From: Purshia tridentata
Taxonomy: Eukaryota > Streptophyta > Magnoliopsida > Rosales > Rosaceae
Length of the DNA stretch: 29,457 nucleotides
Assembly: GCA_003254885.1 (NCBI GenBank)
Contig: QANT01002209.1
Span: forward strand, 1-29,457
Direction of reading: 5' to 3'
The stretch's first letter is position 1; every line of letters begins with the position of its first letter. The translations under genes were made by a program, and so were the position numbers. Positions 1 through 9,229 of this stretch are shown here, piece by piece. The notes beneath the pieces were generated by a model. It saw nothing but the letters and a program-made list of their open reading frames with translations. It ran no database searches and had not been told where the DNA came from.

Positions 1-31
1 AAGAGGAATGCAAGAAGTAGAAATTTAGGCC

Positions 32-299
32 TTAGAATTGGATTAGAAATGATAATGATAAGATTTATGTACATTTAAGGTGAAAAATGGTGAGTGTTTT
101 TTAACTTGAAGGAAAAAGATGGGAAGAAAATCACCTAGTCATAAGGAAAATGTTATCCTTACTAATTCTCATTATTTTGAGGGGATTGTATAAGATAAGT
201 AAATTTATCCATCTTATTCTCGTATCATTTTTTAAAGTTAGAAATTTCTTCCTTAAATACACATAAATTTGATATTTATTCTTTTCAATCCAATTCTAA
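32..299. mobile_element. MITE-like element with long inverted repeats
   Basis: The left arm 32-80 and the reverse complement of the right arm 251-299 match at 39 of 49 positions without gaps (hand count). The outermost 13 bases, TTAGAATTGGATT, are identical. About 170 bases lie between the arms and hold no coding sequence. The equivalent downstream flank of the paralogous PMD copy reads straight from GATGCAAG (near 5452) into ACTGAGTT (near 5461), whereas here similar words at about 8-15 and 370-377 are separated by about 355 bases. That suggests an insertion in this copy. No transposase is present, and I could not settle the exact ends or a target-site duplication, so the superfamily is unassigned. 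Confidence 0.5.
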
Positions 300-1110
300 C
301 AATCAAATGAGGTTTTAATGACTTCGATCGACCGGAGTCTCAAAATACTTCACATATCATCAGTACTAAACTGAGTTCTGCATCAGATTTCCACCCTATA
401 TATATATATATATATTCTATTTTGGTTTTTCCAGTATACAGGGTTCTCTATGTATAATCTATACCTTGGGCTACGGGATCACAATTATTTTTGTATCAAG
501 TATATATGAGATTTCTATCATCAGTTTGCTAACTTAGAGCATAATCATATAGCATTGGTTAATTAGAATGAATATCTTTTAACTAGAATTGAAAATGAAC
601 CTAAAATTGCTTGCGTGTTAACTTGTGATCAGTGGTTCCAAGTTTTTAGAATGTTGACTTTTGCATTCCACTTAAAGAGTGACTGTTTTTGTTATAAAAA
701 CAAAAAAAACAAAAAAACCTTTGTATGTCCACCCTACTCTTTCGGACAACAAACAAACAGAATGTATCATATAACACATAACACATGACAAGTAGAGAAA
801 AATCAAGTCAAATGTACCATCTAAAAAGCACATGACATATATATATGGATGGAAGGAATTACATTTGTTTCGAATTTCACAAGTATATATAATTGGGAAA
901 ATTTATGGAAATATATAGCACCATTTGATCATGTGTGATTTTCAAGAATATTGTTGATAAGTGCTATTATCGTAAACAGTGAAGGAAAGAAAAGAAATTA
1001 ATTATTAGATTTCACTATTCACTATTCACTGATATTGAAACAAAGTTACAGTACGTAATAATGATAAGGTTTTAGACATACCAACTCAAAGGATGGAGGG
1101 CTTTCTTTCA

Positions 1111-2886
1111 TTAGTTCCTAGCCAAACGCATTTGCTCTAACCGTTCAACCACACTTTGAAGTCTTTCAACCCTACCTTGAAGCTCTGAATTCTTATCAAA
1201 TAATGGCTCAAAGTTAGCATAATCATTGCCAATGATGCCTGCCACTGAATTTTTCTGGTTTCTCTTAGACCCTCTTACCAAATCTTCACTTAACATAACC
1301 TCTTTCTCCGATCTCTCTGACTTCTTAGTATTAACATTACTTTCTTCTGCAATCGAAGCTTGACCTAATTTTGAACCCTTTACAGTTTTCTTAGGAGGAA
1401 AGCCAGGAGGTACAAGGGGGTGGTCCCTCGGTAGTGTATATATTCTCATAGCAGCTTCAGTGTCATTGAGTTCTGAGTCTGACACTGATCCATTCCACCA
1501 CTCTAAGTACTTTGTGCTAACATCGGCCTCAGAAAGCCTGGGAGGAATGTACAATTCTACATTTTTAATTCCCTTGATGTAATGTTGCCAGACTATATCC
1601 GAACTGCCATTGGATCGAGCAACAAAGCATGGAAGGTCTTGATCAAATCCAAATTGCATAGCTACTCGATGAGGAAGGTACTGCTGGATATTACCATCAA
1701 GTCCAACTAACTCACTAATCTTCAAGCATCTGGCAAATGAGAGTAGTTCATCATCCAGATCAACCAAATCAACCACTACCCACATCTCCTCTTCAGGGTA
1801 GTATTTAGGAAAATCCCTATTCTCATTCTTATGAATAGGCAAGGTATAAGGACGCCACTTGAAATCACCTCCAGCTGAGTCTAAAACCATCCTCAAGTTT
1901 TCAACTTCCACACCATTTACTTTATCCCATCGAGCCAATCTTGGCTCAGCAGAATTAATAACATTGGGCTTTGGACTAAGCTCCAAGAATCTTTCCCATG
2001 CCCAAACTTGAACCAGTTGAATTGGTGACTTAAGGATGAGTTTCAAGTCATCATCATCAACATTCAATTTGCTTGAATTTACAATTTCACTTTTCAACAA
2101 GCCCAAGTCTTTATAAATGCTAGCAAGAACAGCCGGTGCAAGCGCAATCCGAGTCCCCCTAGCTAAATGAATTGCAATGGGCAGAACACGTAAATCTATT
2201 ACTTCACGAGCATCAATAAAAACATACCTTGACAACCAAAAGGCAAGAAGGGCTTCGTGCTCGAATGTTGTCCCACTGTTCATGAATCTCTTCAGCCATA
2301 AGCTTTGGGTGGGTTTCTTACAACTACTCTTGTTCATTTCTCGTCGAACATCATTTAATTTCTCCTTTATTTCTTGCAGTTCTTCGCTTTCAAGAGGACT
2401 CAAAACTGAGTCACCCAAAACTGAGTAACCTCCCAAAATCATCACATCCTCCAATGTGATCGTGGCTTCACCCCAAGGGAAAATGAACGTATTGGTTTCA
2501 TGACACCATTTCTCCCCAAACCCATATACCAAATCGGTTTTTCTTATTGGATGTGTGGAGTTCAAAATAGCTTCATAAATACCAGCTTTCTTCCATGTGG
2601 ATTGGTGAATAGAGGCCATTTGATCAACCCATGTCTTCCAATCCTTTTGGCCCTGTCGCCATCCACGGAATTCAACCCTCAGAGGCCATTTTCTTGGCTC
2701 AAAATGTGAAGGGAGGGAGGAGAAAGAGTCAGCTGGTAGCTTAAAAGTAGGTTCATCAATGGAGGAGGAAGGCACAACAGGTTTCAGAAAGTAGGCTTTT
2801 TTCAGAAATAGGTCTCCACCAGTTGGTGAAATCATGAACTCTTTCCTCTCTTCAACCATGGTGTCCGGTGGACTCTCCATCATCAT
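1111..2886 (-). CDS. Plant mobile domain (PMD) protein, copy A
   Basis: Single-exon gene of 591 residues. The PMD (aminotransferase-like / MAIN-like) domain spans about residues 66-467. It opens with a WPLRVEFRGW segment, continues through the conserved TNTFIFPWGEATITLEDVM motif near 131-149 followed by LGGYSVLG, then LPHRVAMQFGFDQDLP, and closes at KYLEWW. A polar tail follows with a VPPGFPPKK proline motif, a basic KRNQKN patch and a C-terminal leucine-rich helix. Three ATGs stand in a row; alignment with the paralogue at 6150-8234 favours the third (2878-2880) as the real start. Its tail is about 100 residues shorter than the paralogue's. PMD proteins are known as host genes related to transposon-encoded proteins; Arabidopsis MAIN and MAIL1 act in the nucleus in silencing and meristem maintenance. 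The specific role of this one is unknown. Confidence 0.85.
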   Translation of the reverse strand: MMMESPPDTMVEERKEFMISPTGGDLFLKKAYFLKPVVPSSSIDEPTFKLPADSFSSLPSHFEPRKWPLRVEFRGWRQGQKDWKTWVDQMASIHQSTWKKAGIYEAILNSTHPIRKTDLVYGFGEKWCHETNTFIFPWGEATITLEDVMILGGYSVLGDSVLSPLESEELQEIKEKLNDVRREMNKSSCKKPTQSLWLKRFMNSGTTFEHEALLAFWLSRYVFIDAREVIDLRVLPIAIHLARGTRIALAPAVLASIYKDLGLLKSEIVNSSKLNVDDDDLKLILKSPIQLVQVWAWERFLELSPKPNVINSAEPRLARWDKVNGVEVENLRMVLDSAGGDFKWRPYTLPIHKNENRDFPKYYPEEEMWVVVDLVDLDDELLSFARCLKISELVGLDGNIQQYLPHRVAMQFGFDQDLPCFVARSNGSSDIVWQHYIKGIKNVELYIPPRLSEADVSTKYLEWWNGSVSDSELNDTEAAMRIYTLPRDHPLVPPGFPPKKTVKGSKLGQASIAEESNVNTKKSERSEKEVMLSEDLVRGSKRNQKNSVAGIIGNDYANFEPLFDKNSELQGRVERLQSVVERLEQMRLARN

Positions 2887-2934
2887 CAGAAGAGAAGGTG
2901 AAGATTAAACACAAGAGAACTGAAGCTGCCAAAC

Positions 2935-2987
<53 letters not shown>

Positions 2988-3370
2988 NGTGTGTGTGTGT
3001 GTGTATGTGTGCGTGAGTTGGCTATTTGGGGTTTCGGGAAAGGGGCTTTGTACCAACTAGGATTTGAGAACGGTCCCTTTTCTTGTTATAATCGATATAT
3101 ATATGGATAAAAGTTGGTGAAAATTTGAGAATGTTTCCTTTTCTTCTTAAACTTCCATATATGTGACAAAAGTAGGTGAAAATTGAAAAGGGTGAGAACC
3201 ATGGAGATAATGTCTGGTCCTAGAAAGATGATGACTTGGACTACTTGAGCGCTTACTCTCATGTTCAGGACCAGGAGGGTCAGTGGCGAAGGTACAATCA
3301 CTCCACCTCCTAGACTTTCGTAATTGCTGTAGGAAAATAATGGCTTTGGGTATTGACGCGTATTTGTTTG
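2887..3370 (-). promoter_or_regulatory. 5' flank / probable 5' UTR and promoter of PMD copy A
   Basis: This stretch lies directly upstream of the minus-strand PMD gene and contains no credible coding sequence. It carries a compound microsatellite (2936-3004). Its distal part, about 3200-3370, is conserved in the flanks of copy B (about 8300-8475) and the relic copy (about 4090-4240), including versions of GTCTGGTCCT near 3210 and GTGGCGAAGGT near 3283. Retention in three copies could mean simple shared descent or promoter/UTR function. No TATA box could be assigned with confidence. Confidence 0.4.
2936..3004. repeat. Compound (AG)n-(GT)n microsatellite with one undetermined base
   Basis: An uninterrupted AG repeat fills 2936-2987, a single N occupies 2988, and a GT repeat fills 2989-3004, followed by interrupted GT-rich sequence. 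The tract sits about 50 bases upstream of the copy A start codon, probably in its 5' UTR. Copy B has no such tract at the same place, and the relic copy has only a short GT run. Confidence 0.95.
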
Positions 3371-3740
3371 AGACATGGTCGTCCATATTAGTACCCATGC
3401 ATAATATTTTTATTACAAAAATCTATAACGAAAGTATTTAATGTCGATAAAATATGATTGATAGATATGATTTTTTTATTTAAATAAGGAATGATCTTTA
3501 ATAAAATAAGGTAATATTTTATGATCTGATCATGTATTTATTTATTTTATTAAATATTAACCGATCATTATAAATATAACTAATTTCTTGACGCTTACGC
3601 GTATGTTAATTGAAATTTTTATTGTATATTTGAGTGTTTCTTTAAATTATCCAAAATCATTATTATGTTTAATCAATTCTTTCTGAAAAAAAAATAATTT
3701 TTTTTAAATAATAACTAACTACCCACTTAACTGAGTGTGG
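3371..3740. other. AT-rich spacer with a foldback
   Basis: No coding sequence is visible. The spacer joins the end of duplicated copy A to the start of the relic copy. It contains an imperfect inverted repeat at 3490-3569: AATGATC plus TTTAATAAAATAA on the left is mirrored on the right, with eight extra bases between the two blocks in the right arm. It may be a worn foldback element or simply chance in AT-rich DNA. Confidence 0.4.
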
Positions 3741-3833
3741 CTAGTGGTGTATGAGAAATGGGTTTCCATCGGTTGGTGAAACCACGCACTCTTCCCTCTC
3801 TTCAACCATGGTGTCAGGTGGACTCTCCGTCAT
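3741..3833 (-). pseudogene. Truncated PMD gene relic (third copy)
   Basis: Read on the minus strand from 3833, thirty codons followed by TAG at 3741-3743 match the amino terminus of the two intact PMD genes: the ESPPDTMVEERE core, then SPT, then NPFL where copy B has DPFL. After NPFL the similarity stops and the frame ends within three residues, so the rest of the roughly 600-residue protein is missing. The codon aligned with the copy B initiator is ACG, although an ATG lies immediately before it. About 400 bases upstream (to about 4240) are also homologous to the 5' flanks of the intact copies, so this is a genomic duplicate cut off near its amino-terminal coding end and not an independent small gene. 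Confidence 0.75.
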
Positions 3834-4240
3834 CAGAAGCTGAAGATTAAACCCAAGAAAATGGTAGATTTTTTTTTTTATCTTTCCTGTCAAACTATAG
3901 ATATATTAGAGAGTGTTTCTATGTGTGTGTGGGGCTTTGGCCTTTTGGGGTTTAAGGCCGGGAAAGCGAAAAGGGTATAATGCTGTATACTGTGAAATGG
4001 GATTTGAAAATATTTCATTTTGCTTGTTAATATGTGTTTACCTGATAGGTTTGATGGTTCATTCAAACTTCCATTTATGGGATTAACAAAAGTGAGTCAA
4101 AAATGAAGTAGCCATGGACTCTGGACTAATGTCTGGTCTGGAAAGATGGTCATCTGACTTGAGAGCTACTTCATTCTCCTACTCTGTTATTACTTAAATG
4201 CTCAGGAGGTGAGTGGCGAAGGTTAATCATTCTTAGGGTG
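3834..4240 (-). repeat. Duplicated 5' flank attached to the PMD relic
   Basis: Homologous to the upstream flanks of the two intact PMD genes: GAAGATTAAACCCAAGA near the relic start, a GTGTGTGTGG stretch near 3922, AATGTCTGGTCTGGAAAGATG near 4127, and GAGTGGCGAAGGT near 4210. No reading frame of note. It marks the far boundary of the third duplicated unit. Confidence 0.65.
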
Positions 4241-5461
4241 GGAGCGGAGTAGGGTTGGGCCGAGTTTGTTAATACCATCTCCGTTGAATAACGGGTTTTA
4301 GGTCGAGTTTGTTAATACCATCTCTGTCGGATAAACGAGTTCCATCGTATAATCAACAAGCATGAGACATGATCCATAATTTCAAACCATTTTCAATGCA
4401 TATATAGTTATGTGTATTAATGCAGTTTATATATTTTGTAGATTTCCAACGTCGAACGATCGACAATTTATTTTTAAAACCATCAGACTTCATGTATGGA
4501 ATGACATTGCAACCTAATTTTCATTTTTATCTCATTCTCGATAGGGTTTAAACACCTAGGGTATTGAATGACTTTTGAAGTTTAAATGTTAAATTTTGGA
4601 CCATCTGTCTAAAACCTGAGAATTATAAAGCCTACGAATTTCCGAGCAATTGAACTCAAAAAAATTTACATCGATGACTGGCAGGGCAACCGCCAACCAA
4701 TCTTAGAATCACATCGGTAGCAATTGTCTGCTCTAGAGACGGATTGTACATGTAACAAAAAAATTTCCTTTGACATTGACACTGCAACAAGCACTAGTAT
4801 CAAGAGATTGAAATATGCATTTCCTAAAAATGGATGTTCAAAATTGATCTACCTACCCCATGCAGTCCAATTGGATTCAAGGGTGATGATGGAATATTTC
4901 GCACGTTCATATATAGCTTTGATCTAAACTTTCAAGATCAATGGACTCATGAATTGTGTTTTCATGATCAGATATGTATGTGCATGAGTTAAACATAGTA
5001 CATGTCTTTTTTGCTGGAGAAAAAGAATGCAACTTCTTTGGATGACAAACCACAAATTGTTAGTATATAACTATATATGTTCAGTAAGATTGTAATTAAT
5101 ACAAAATCTACATTTGAATATGTTCAAGGCTTTGATCACAGGGTAGTTACCAAGATTTTCCGTTTGCCTTATAGCAGTCCATGGAATATCTACAATACAC
5201 AAAATTTCTGATATTGGCCAAAAAAAAAGAAAAAAAAGAAACCCTAACTCATGAGTTCAAGCGAAGGTCTATACCATTTGGAATAGCGTGCAGAAACAAA
5301 GTGGAACTGCAATCTGAAAATAAAGAAGGAAGAGTTCAAACAAGGTAAGTTGATAATGTCTAGTAGAAAATAGTGGTTGGATCGAAGAACACAAATGGTA
5401 AAGATTTATGATATGCAATTTATAACACAGATTTTATACATAACAATAAGAGGGATGCAAG
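4241..5461. other. Intergenic spacer, no gene recognised
   Basis: AT-rich spacer between the PMD relic and duplicated copy B. It contains an exact 20-base direct repeat, CGAGTTTGTTAATACCATCT, at 4261-4280 and 4304-4323, offset by 43 bases. A 67-codon open frame at 4724-4927 on the plus strand resembles nothing I recognise and has no clear splice or promoter context, so I do not call it a gene. Confidence 0.6.
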
Positions 5462-8400
5462 ACTGAGTTATGCATCAGATTTCCACCTTATATTCTTTTT
5501 ACAGTATAAAGGGTTCGCTGATAAGTTTACTCACAATCTACCTTGGGCTACAGGATCACAATTATTTTGTATCAAGTATGAGATTTCTTTCATCAGTTTG
5601 CTAACTTAGAGCATAATCATAGCATTGGTTAGAATAACAATCTTTTAACTAGAATTGAAAATGAACCTATAATTGCTTGCTGTTAACTTATGATCAGTGA
5701 TTCAAAGTTTTTAGAATGTTGACTTTTTCATTCCACTTGAAGAGTGGCAGTTTTTGTTACCAATTAAAAAAGTCAAACTTTGTATGTTCAACCTACTCCT
5801 TCAGACAACAAACAAACAGAATGTATCATATAACACATGACGAGTAGAGAAAAATCAAGTCAAATGTATCAAATATTACATGACATAGATGAATGGAAAT
5901 ATTTACTTTTGTTTCGAATTCAACAAGTATAATTGGGGAAATTTACGAAAATAGCACCTTTTGATAAGTGATTTTTCAAAAATATCCGATTCTGAGATTG
6001 TTGGTAAGTGTTATTTTCATAAACCCACTACTATATAATATATAATGAATGAATGAAAATAAAAGAAGTTATCACTGATATTGAAACAAAGTTACAGTAA
6101 TAATGATAAGGTTTTAGACATACCAACTCAGAGGAGGGCTTTCTTTCTTTTATCTATTCAGCCGATTCCAAGTCGAACGCGTTTGCTTTAACCATTCAAC
6201 CCCACTTTTAAGCCTTTTAAACCTAGCTTGAAGCTCTGAGTTCTTCCCAAATAATGGCTCAAAGTTAGCATAATCATTGCCAATGATGCCTGCCATGTTA
6301 TTACCTGGACTTCCTGCATTACTCTCCATTGAATTTTTCTGGTTTCTCTTAGACCCTCCAAAACTCAACAGAACCTCTTTCTCTAATCTCTCTGACTTTA
6401 AAGTATTAACAGCACTTTCTTCTGCAATCGATGACACCAAATTTTGAACTTGACCTAATTTCTCACTGTCAGCATCTTGTCTAATCTGAACTTTTTTATG
6501 CTTGTTACTACATTTCCAAAGTTGTGATATAGTTAGTCTATCCTCAACCGTAGGATTTCCAGCCTCCATCGTATTACGTATGGGTTGAAATCCTGGAGGA
6601 ACAAGGGAATGATTACCTTCATTCCTTCCTTTTAAAACATGCACTATTTGTTCTGAATTCTGTGGAGAAGAAACACAAGTAATGGTGGCAGCATTAATCT
6701 TGTTACTTTCTTTTGAACCCTTTAAAGCTTTCTTAGGAGGAAAGCCAGGAGGTACTGGGGGGTGGCCCCTCGGTAGTGATACTTCCATATTCTTGGCTTT
6801 CTTTTTTGAACTGATAGCAGCTTCACTTGTGTCTGTGAGACCTGGCATTGATTGCTTCCACCACTCTATGTATTTTGTACTAACATCTGCCTTAGAAAGC
6901 CTGGATGGTATATACAATTCTACATTTTTAATTCCCTTGATGTAATGCTTCCAGACTATATCCAAACTGTGATTGGATCGAGCAACAATACAAGGAAGGC
7001 CTTGATCAAATCCAAATTGCATAGCTACTCGATGTGGAAGGTACTGCTCAATTGTACCACCAAGTCCAGCTAACTCACTAACCTTCAAGCATCTGGAAAA
7101 TGACAGTAAATCATCATCTGAACCAGAATCAAGCAATACCCACATTTCCTCCTGAGGATAGTATTTAGGAAAATCTTTGTTCTGATTCTGAAGAGGCAAG
7201 GAATAAGGACGCCACTTAAAATCACCTCCAGCGGAGTCTAAAACCATCCTCAAATTTTCAACTTTTAGACCATTTACATCATCCCATCGAGCCAATCTTG
7301 GCTGGCCACAACTGATAGCTTTGGGTTGTGGACTAAGCTCCAAGAATCTTTCCCATGCCCAAACTTGAACAAATTGAAATGGGGACCAAAGGGTGATTTC
7401 TATATGATCATCATAACCAATCTTCAATCTGCTCGAATCTACAATTGTCCTTCTCAACGAGCTCAAATCTTTATATATGCTAGCAAGAACAGGGGGGGCA
7501 AACGCAATTCGGGTCCCCCTAGCTAAATGAATTGCAATGGGTAGAACACGTCTATGTATTACATCACGATTGTGAAAAACGTACCTGGACAACCAATAGG
7601 CAAGAAATGCTTCGTGCTCGACTTCAGTCCCACTGTTCATGAACTTCTTCAACCATGAGCTTGTGCTAGGCTTCTTAGACAAACTCTTGTTAAGTTCTTT
7701 CCGACCCTCAATTAATGTATCTTCTATTTCTTGCAGTTCTGTGCTTTCAAGAGGACTGAAAACAGAGTCACCCAAAACTGAATAACCACCCAAAACCATC
7801 ACATCCTCCAATGTGATTGTGGCTTCACCCCATGGAAAAATGAACGTATTGGTGTCAGGACACCATTTCCCAGCAAGCCCATATACCAAATCGTTTTTTC
7901 TTATTTGGTACTTGGAATTTAAGATGGGTTCATAAATACCAGCTTTCTTCCATGTGGATTGGTGAATAGAAGCCATATCATCAACCCATGTCTTCCAATC
8001 CTTTTGGCTCTGTCGCCATCCACGGAATTCAACCTTCAAAGGCCATTTTCTTGGCCCAAAAGGGGAAGGGAGGGAGGAGAAAGAATCTGAGAGCTTGAAA
8101 GGAGGTTCATCAATGGAGGAGGAAGGCACAATTGGTATGAGAAAGTAGGCTTTTTTGAGAAATGGGTCTCCACCAGTTGGTGAAACCATGACCTCTTCTC
8201 TCTCTTCCACCATGGTATACGGTGGACTCTCCATCTCCGGTGAACAAAAGCAAGTGAAAGATGAAAAGGGTAAGAACTAAGAAGACATGGATGGGTGTCA
8301 GGTAGACTAATTTCTGGTCCTGGAAAGATGATGACTTTAGACTGCTCGAGGGCTTACTCCATTCTCCTTCTCTGTTACGTTTAAATGTTCAGGAGTCGGT

Positions 8401-8475
8401 GGCGAAGGTCCAATCATTCCCCCTCATAGACTTTGATAGTTGCTATAGCCAAATAATGACTTGGGTCTTAGCAAT
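5462..8475. repeat. Segmental duplication, copy B (holds the second PMD gene)
   Basis: Counterpart of copy A, in the same orientation. The 3' flank 5462-6149 and the 5' flank about 8235-8475 are both alignable by eye with copy A, with small indels. Copy B lacks the AG/GT microsatellite and the MITE-like insertion. The 5462-6149 stretch contains no gene beyond probable 3' UTR of the PMD gene. Confidence 0.75.
6150..8234 (-). CDS. Plant mobile domain (PMD) protein, copy B
   Basis: Single-exon gene of 694 residues, the close tandem paralogue of the gene at 1111-2886. The PMD domain covers about residues 60-462 with the same landmarks: WPLKVEFRGW, the TNTFIFPWGEATITLEDVM block, LGGYSVLG, LPHRVAMQFGFDQGLP and the closing KYIEWW. 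The tail is longer and carries two VPPGF motifs (VPPGFPPKK and VPPGFQPIR), basic stretches and a C-terminal helix with NYANFEPLF, which copy A shares. The start ATG at 8232-8234 matches the third methionine of copy A. There is no frameshift or stop, so it is probably functional. By family knowledge it is a nuclear protein related to transposon-encoded PMD proteins and to MAIN/MAIL1; its molecular function is unknown. Confidence 0.85.
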   Translation of the reverse strand: MESPPYTMVEEREEVMVSPTGGDPFLKKAYFLIPIVPSSSIDEPPFKLSDSFSSLPSPFGPRKWPLKVEFRGWRQSQKDWKTWVDDMASIHQSTWKKAGIYEPILNSKYQIRKNDLVYGLAGKWCPDTNTFIFPWGEATITLEDVMVLGGYSVLGDSVFSPLESTELQEIEDTLIEGRKELNKSLSKKPSTSSWLKKFMNSGTEVEHEAFLAYWLSRYVFHNRDVIHRRVLPIAIHLARGTRIAFAPPVLASIYKDLSSLRRTIVDSSRLKIGYDDHIEITLWSPFQFVQVWAWERFLELSPQPKAISCGQPRLARWDDVNGLKVENLRMVLDSAGGDFKWRPYSLPLQNQNKDFPKYYPQEEMWVLLDSGSDDDLLSFSRCLKVSELAGLGGTIEQYLPHRVAMQFGFDQGLPCIVARSNHSLDIVWKHYIKGIKNVELYIPSRLSKADVSTKYIEWWKQSMPGLTDTSEAAISSKKKAKNMEVSLPRGHPPVPPGFPPKKALKGSKESNKINAATITCVSSPQNSEQIVHVLKGRNEGNHSLVPPGFQPIRNTMEAGNPTVEDRLTISQLWKCSNKHKKVQIRQDADSEKLGQVQNLVSSIAEESAVNTLKSERLEKEVLLSFGGSKRNQKNSMESNAGSPGNNMAGIIGNDYANFEPLFGKNSELQARFKRLKSGVEWLKQTRSTWNRLNR

Positions 8476-9229
8476 TTCTTTTTAATTTAAATTTACAGTT
8501 TTATCTATATAAAATATAATTTTTTATTAACAAATTTTTTTAGTAAAAGGGTATTTTGGGTGACTCAAAAATTAGGATAAGTTCATAATTCTTTTTACGT
8601 TTCTTTTTGTATTAAAATAGAATAAATTTATAATTTTTTTTGACGTGTATTGGGTTAACTTAACAGATTTATGCAAATTCAATAATAGCGAGCTTTGATT
8701 ATAATGTCATTAATCATAGATAGATGCTGGGAATATCTATATTTTTTAGAAATATAATGTGAACTCAAATTTGAGATATCAATCACCAATATGATTGCTT
8801 TACAAACTCGGTAAGTGGCAAACAGAAAAGAATTCCCCTTACCTTTACCTCTCACATCACAACCATAAATGTGCAGCTTACCCCATATTACCTCTCAGGA
8901 GTCATATGTCATAACTTTACGGGGTAGCTGAAAAGCTGCTGCATGTAAAACAGATAAGGGAGCTATCTTATCTTATAGGGTACTCGAAAAGCTCCAATGT
9001 GTCTGTATATCATGATTTTATAGGGCTCATTATTAGAAGAGAATACTAGGAGTAGGTGTAGAAATTTGGAAGGTATTATTGCTTTGCTACCATGTCTCCC
9101 CAAGTCCTAAGTTCAAGGATATCGTCGTGTCTATTTTCTTAAACTAAATTTGGATTTGGAAATCAAATTTGATTTTGTTCTTTCGTTTTCAAAGCTTACG
9201 CTTCTCTTTTCTTCTTATTCTTCTTCACA
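8476..9229. promoter_or_regulatory. Divergent intergenic region between PMD genes
   Basis: The minus-strand copy B and the plus-strand third PMD gene are transcribed away from each other, so both promoters must lie in or beside this AT-rich region. The last 50 bases before 9230 are pyrimidine-rich (TTCTCTTTTCTTCTTATTC type), typical of a plant 5' UTR, and the start context CACAATGGC is favourable. No further gene was seen. Confidence 0.45.

Larger units (their letters stand above)
370..3370. repeat. Segmental duplication, copy A (holds the first PMD gene)
   Basis: Non-coding sequence on both sides of the PMD gene at 1111-2886 is recognisably the same as that around the gene at 6150-8234. On the downstream side 370-1110 parallels 5462-6149, for example the shared word AACTAGAATTGAAAATGAAC at about 579 and about 5647. 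On the upstream side about 3200-3370 parallels about 8300-8475. The duplicated unit is therefore about 3 kb of genomic DNA and not a retrocopied mRNA. The 370-1110 stretch has no gene of its own; it holds a TA-dinucleotide run near 397-415 and AT-rich 3' flank. Confidence 0.75.

Noticed and set aside
3086..3398. Minus-strand frames upstream of PMD copy A as an extra exon
   Set aside because: The same region in copy B and the relic does not keep the frame, so conservation there is non-coding.
4724..4927. 67-codon plus-strand open frame in the spacer
   Set aside because: No recognisable motif, no flanking splice or promoter context, and unremarkable length for AT-rich DNA of this size.
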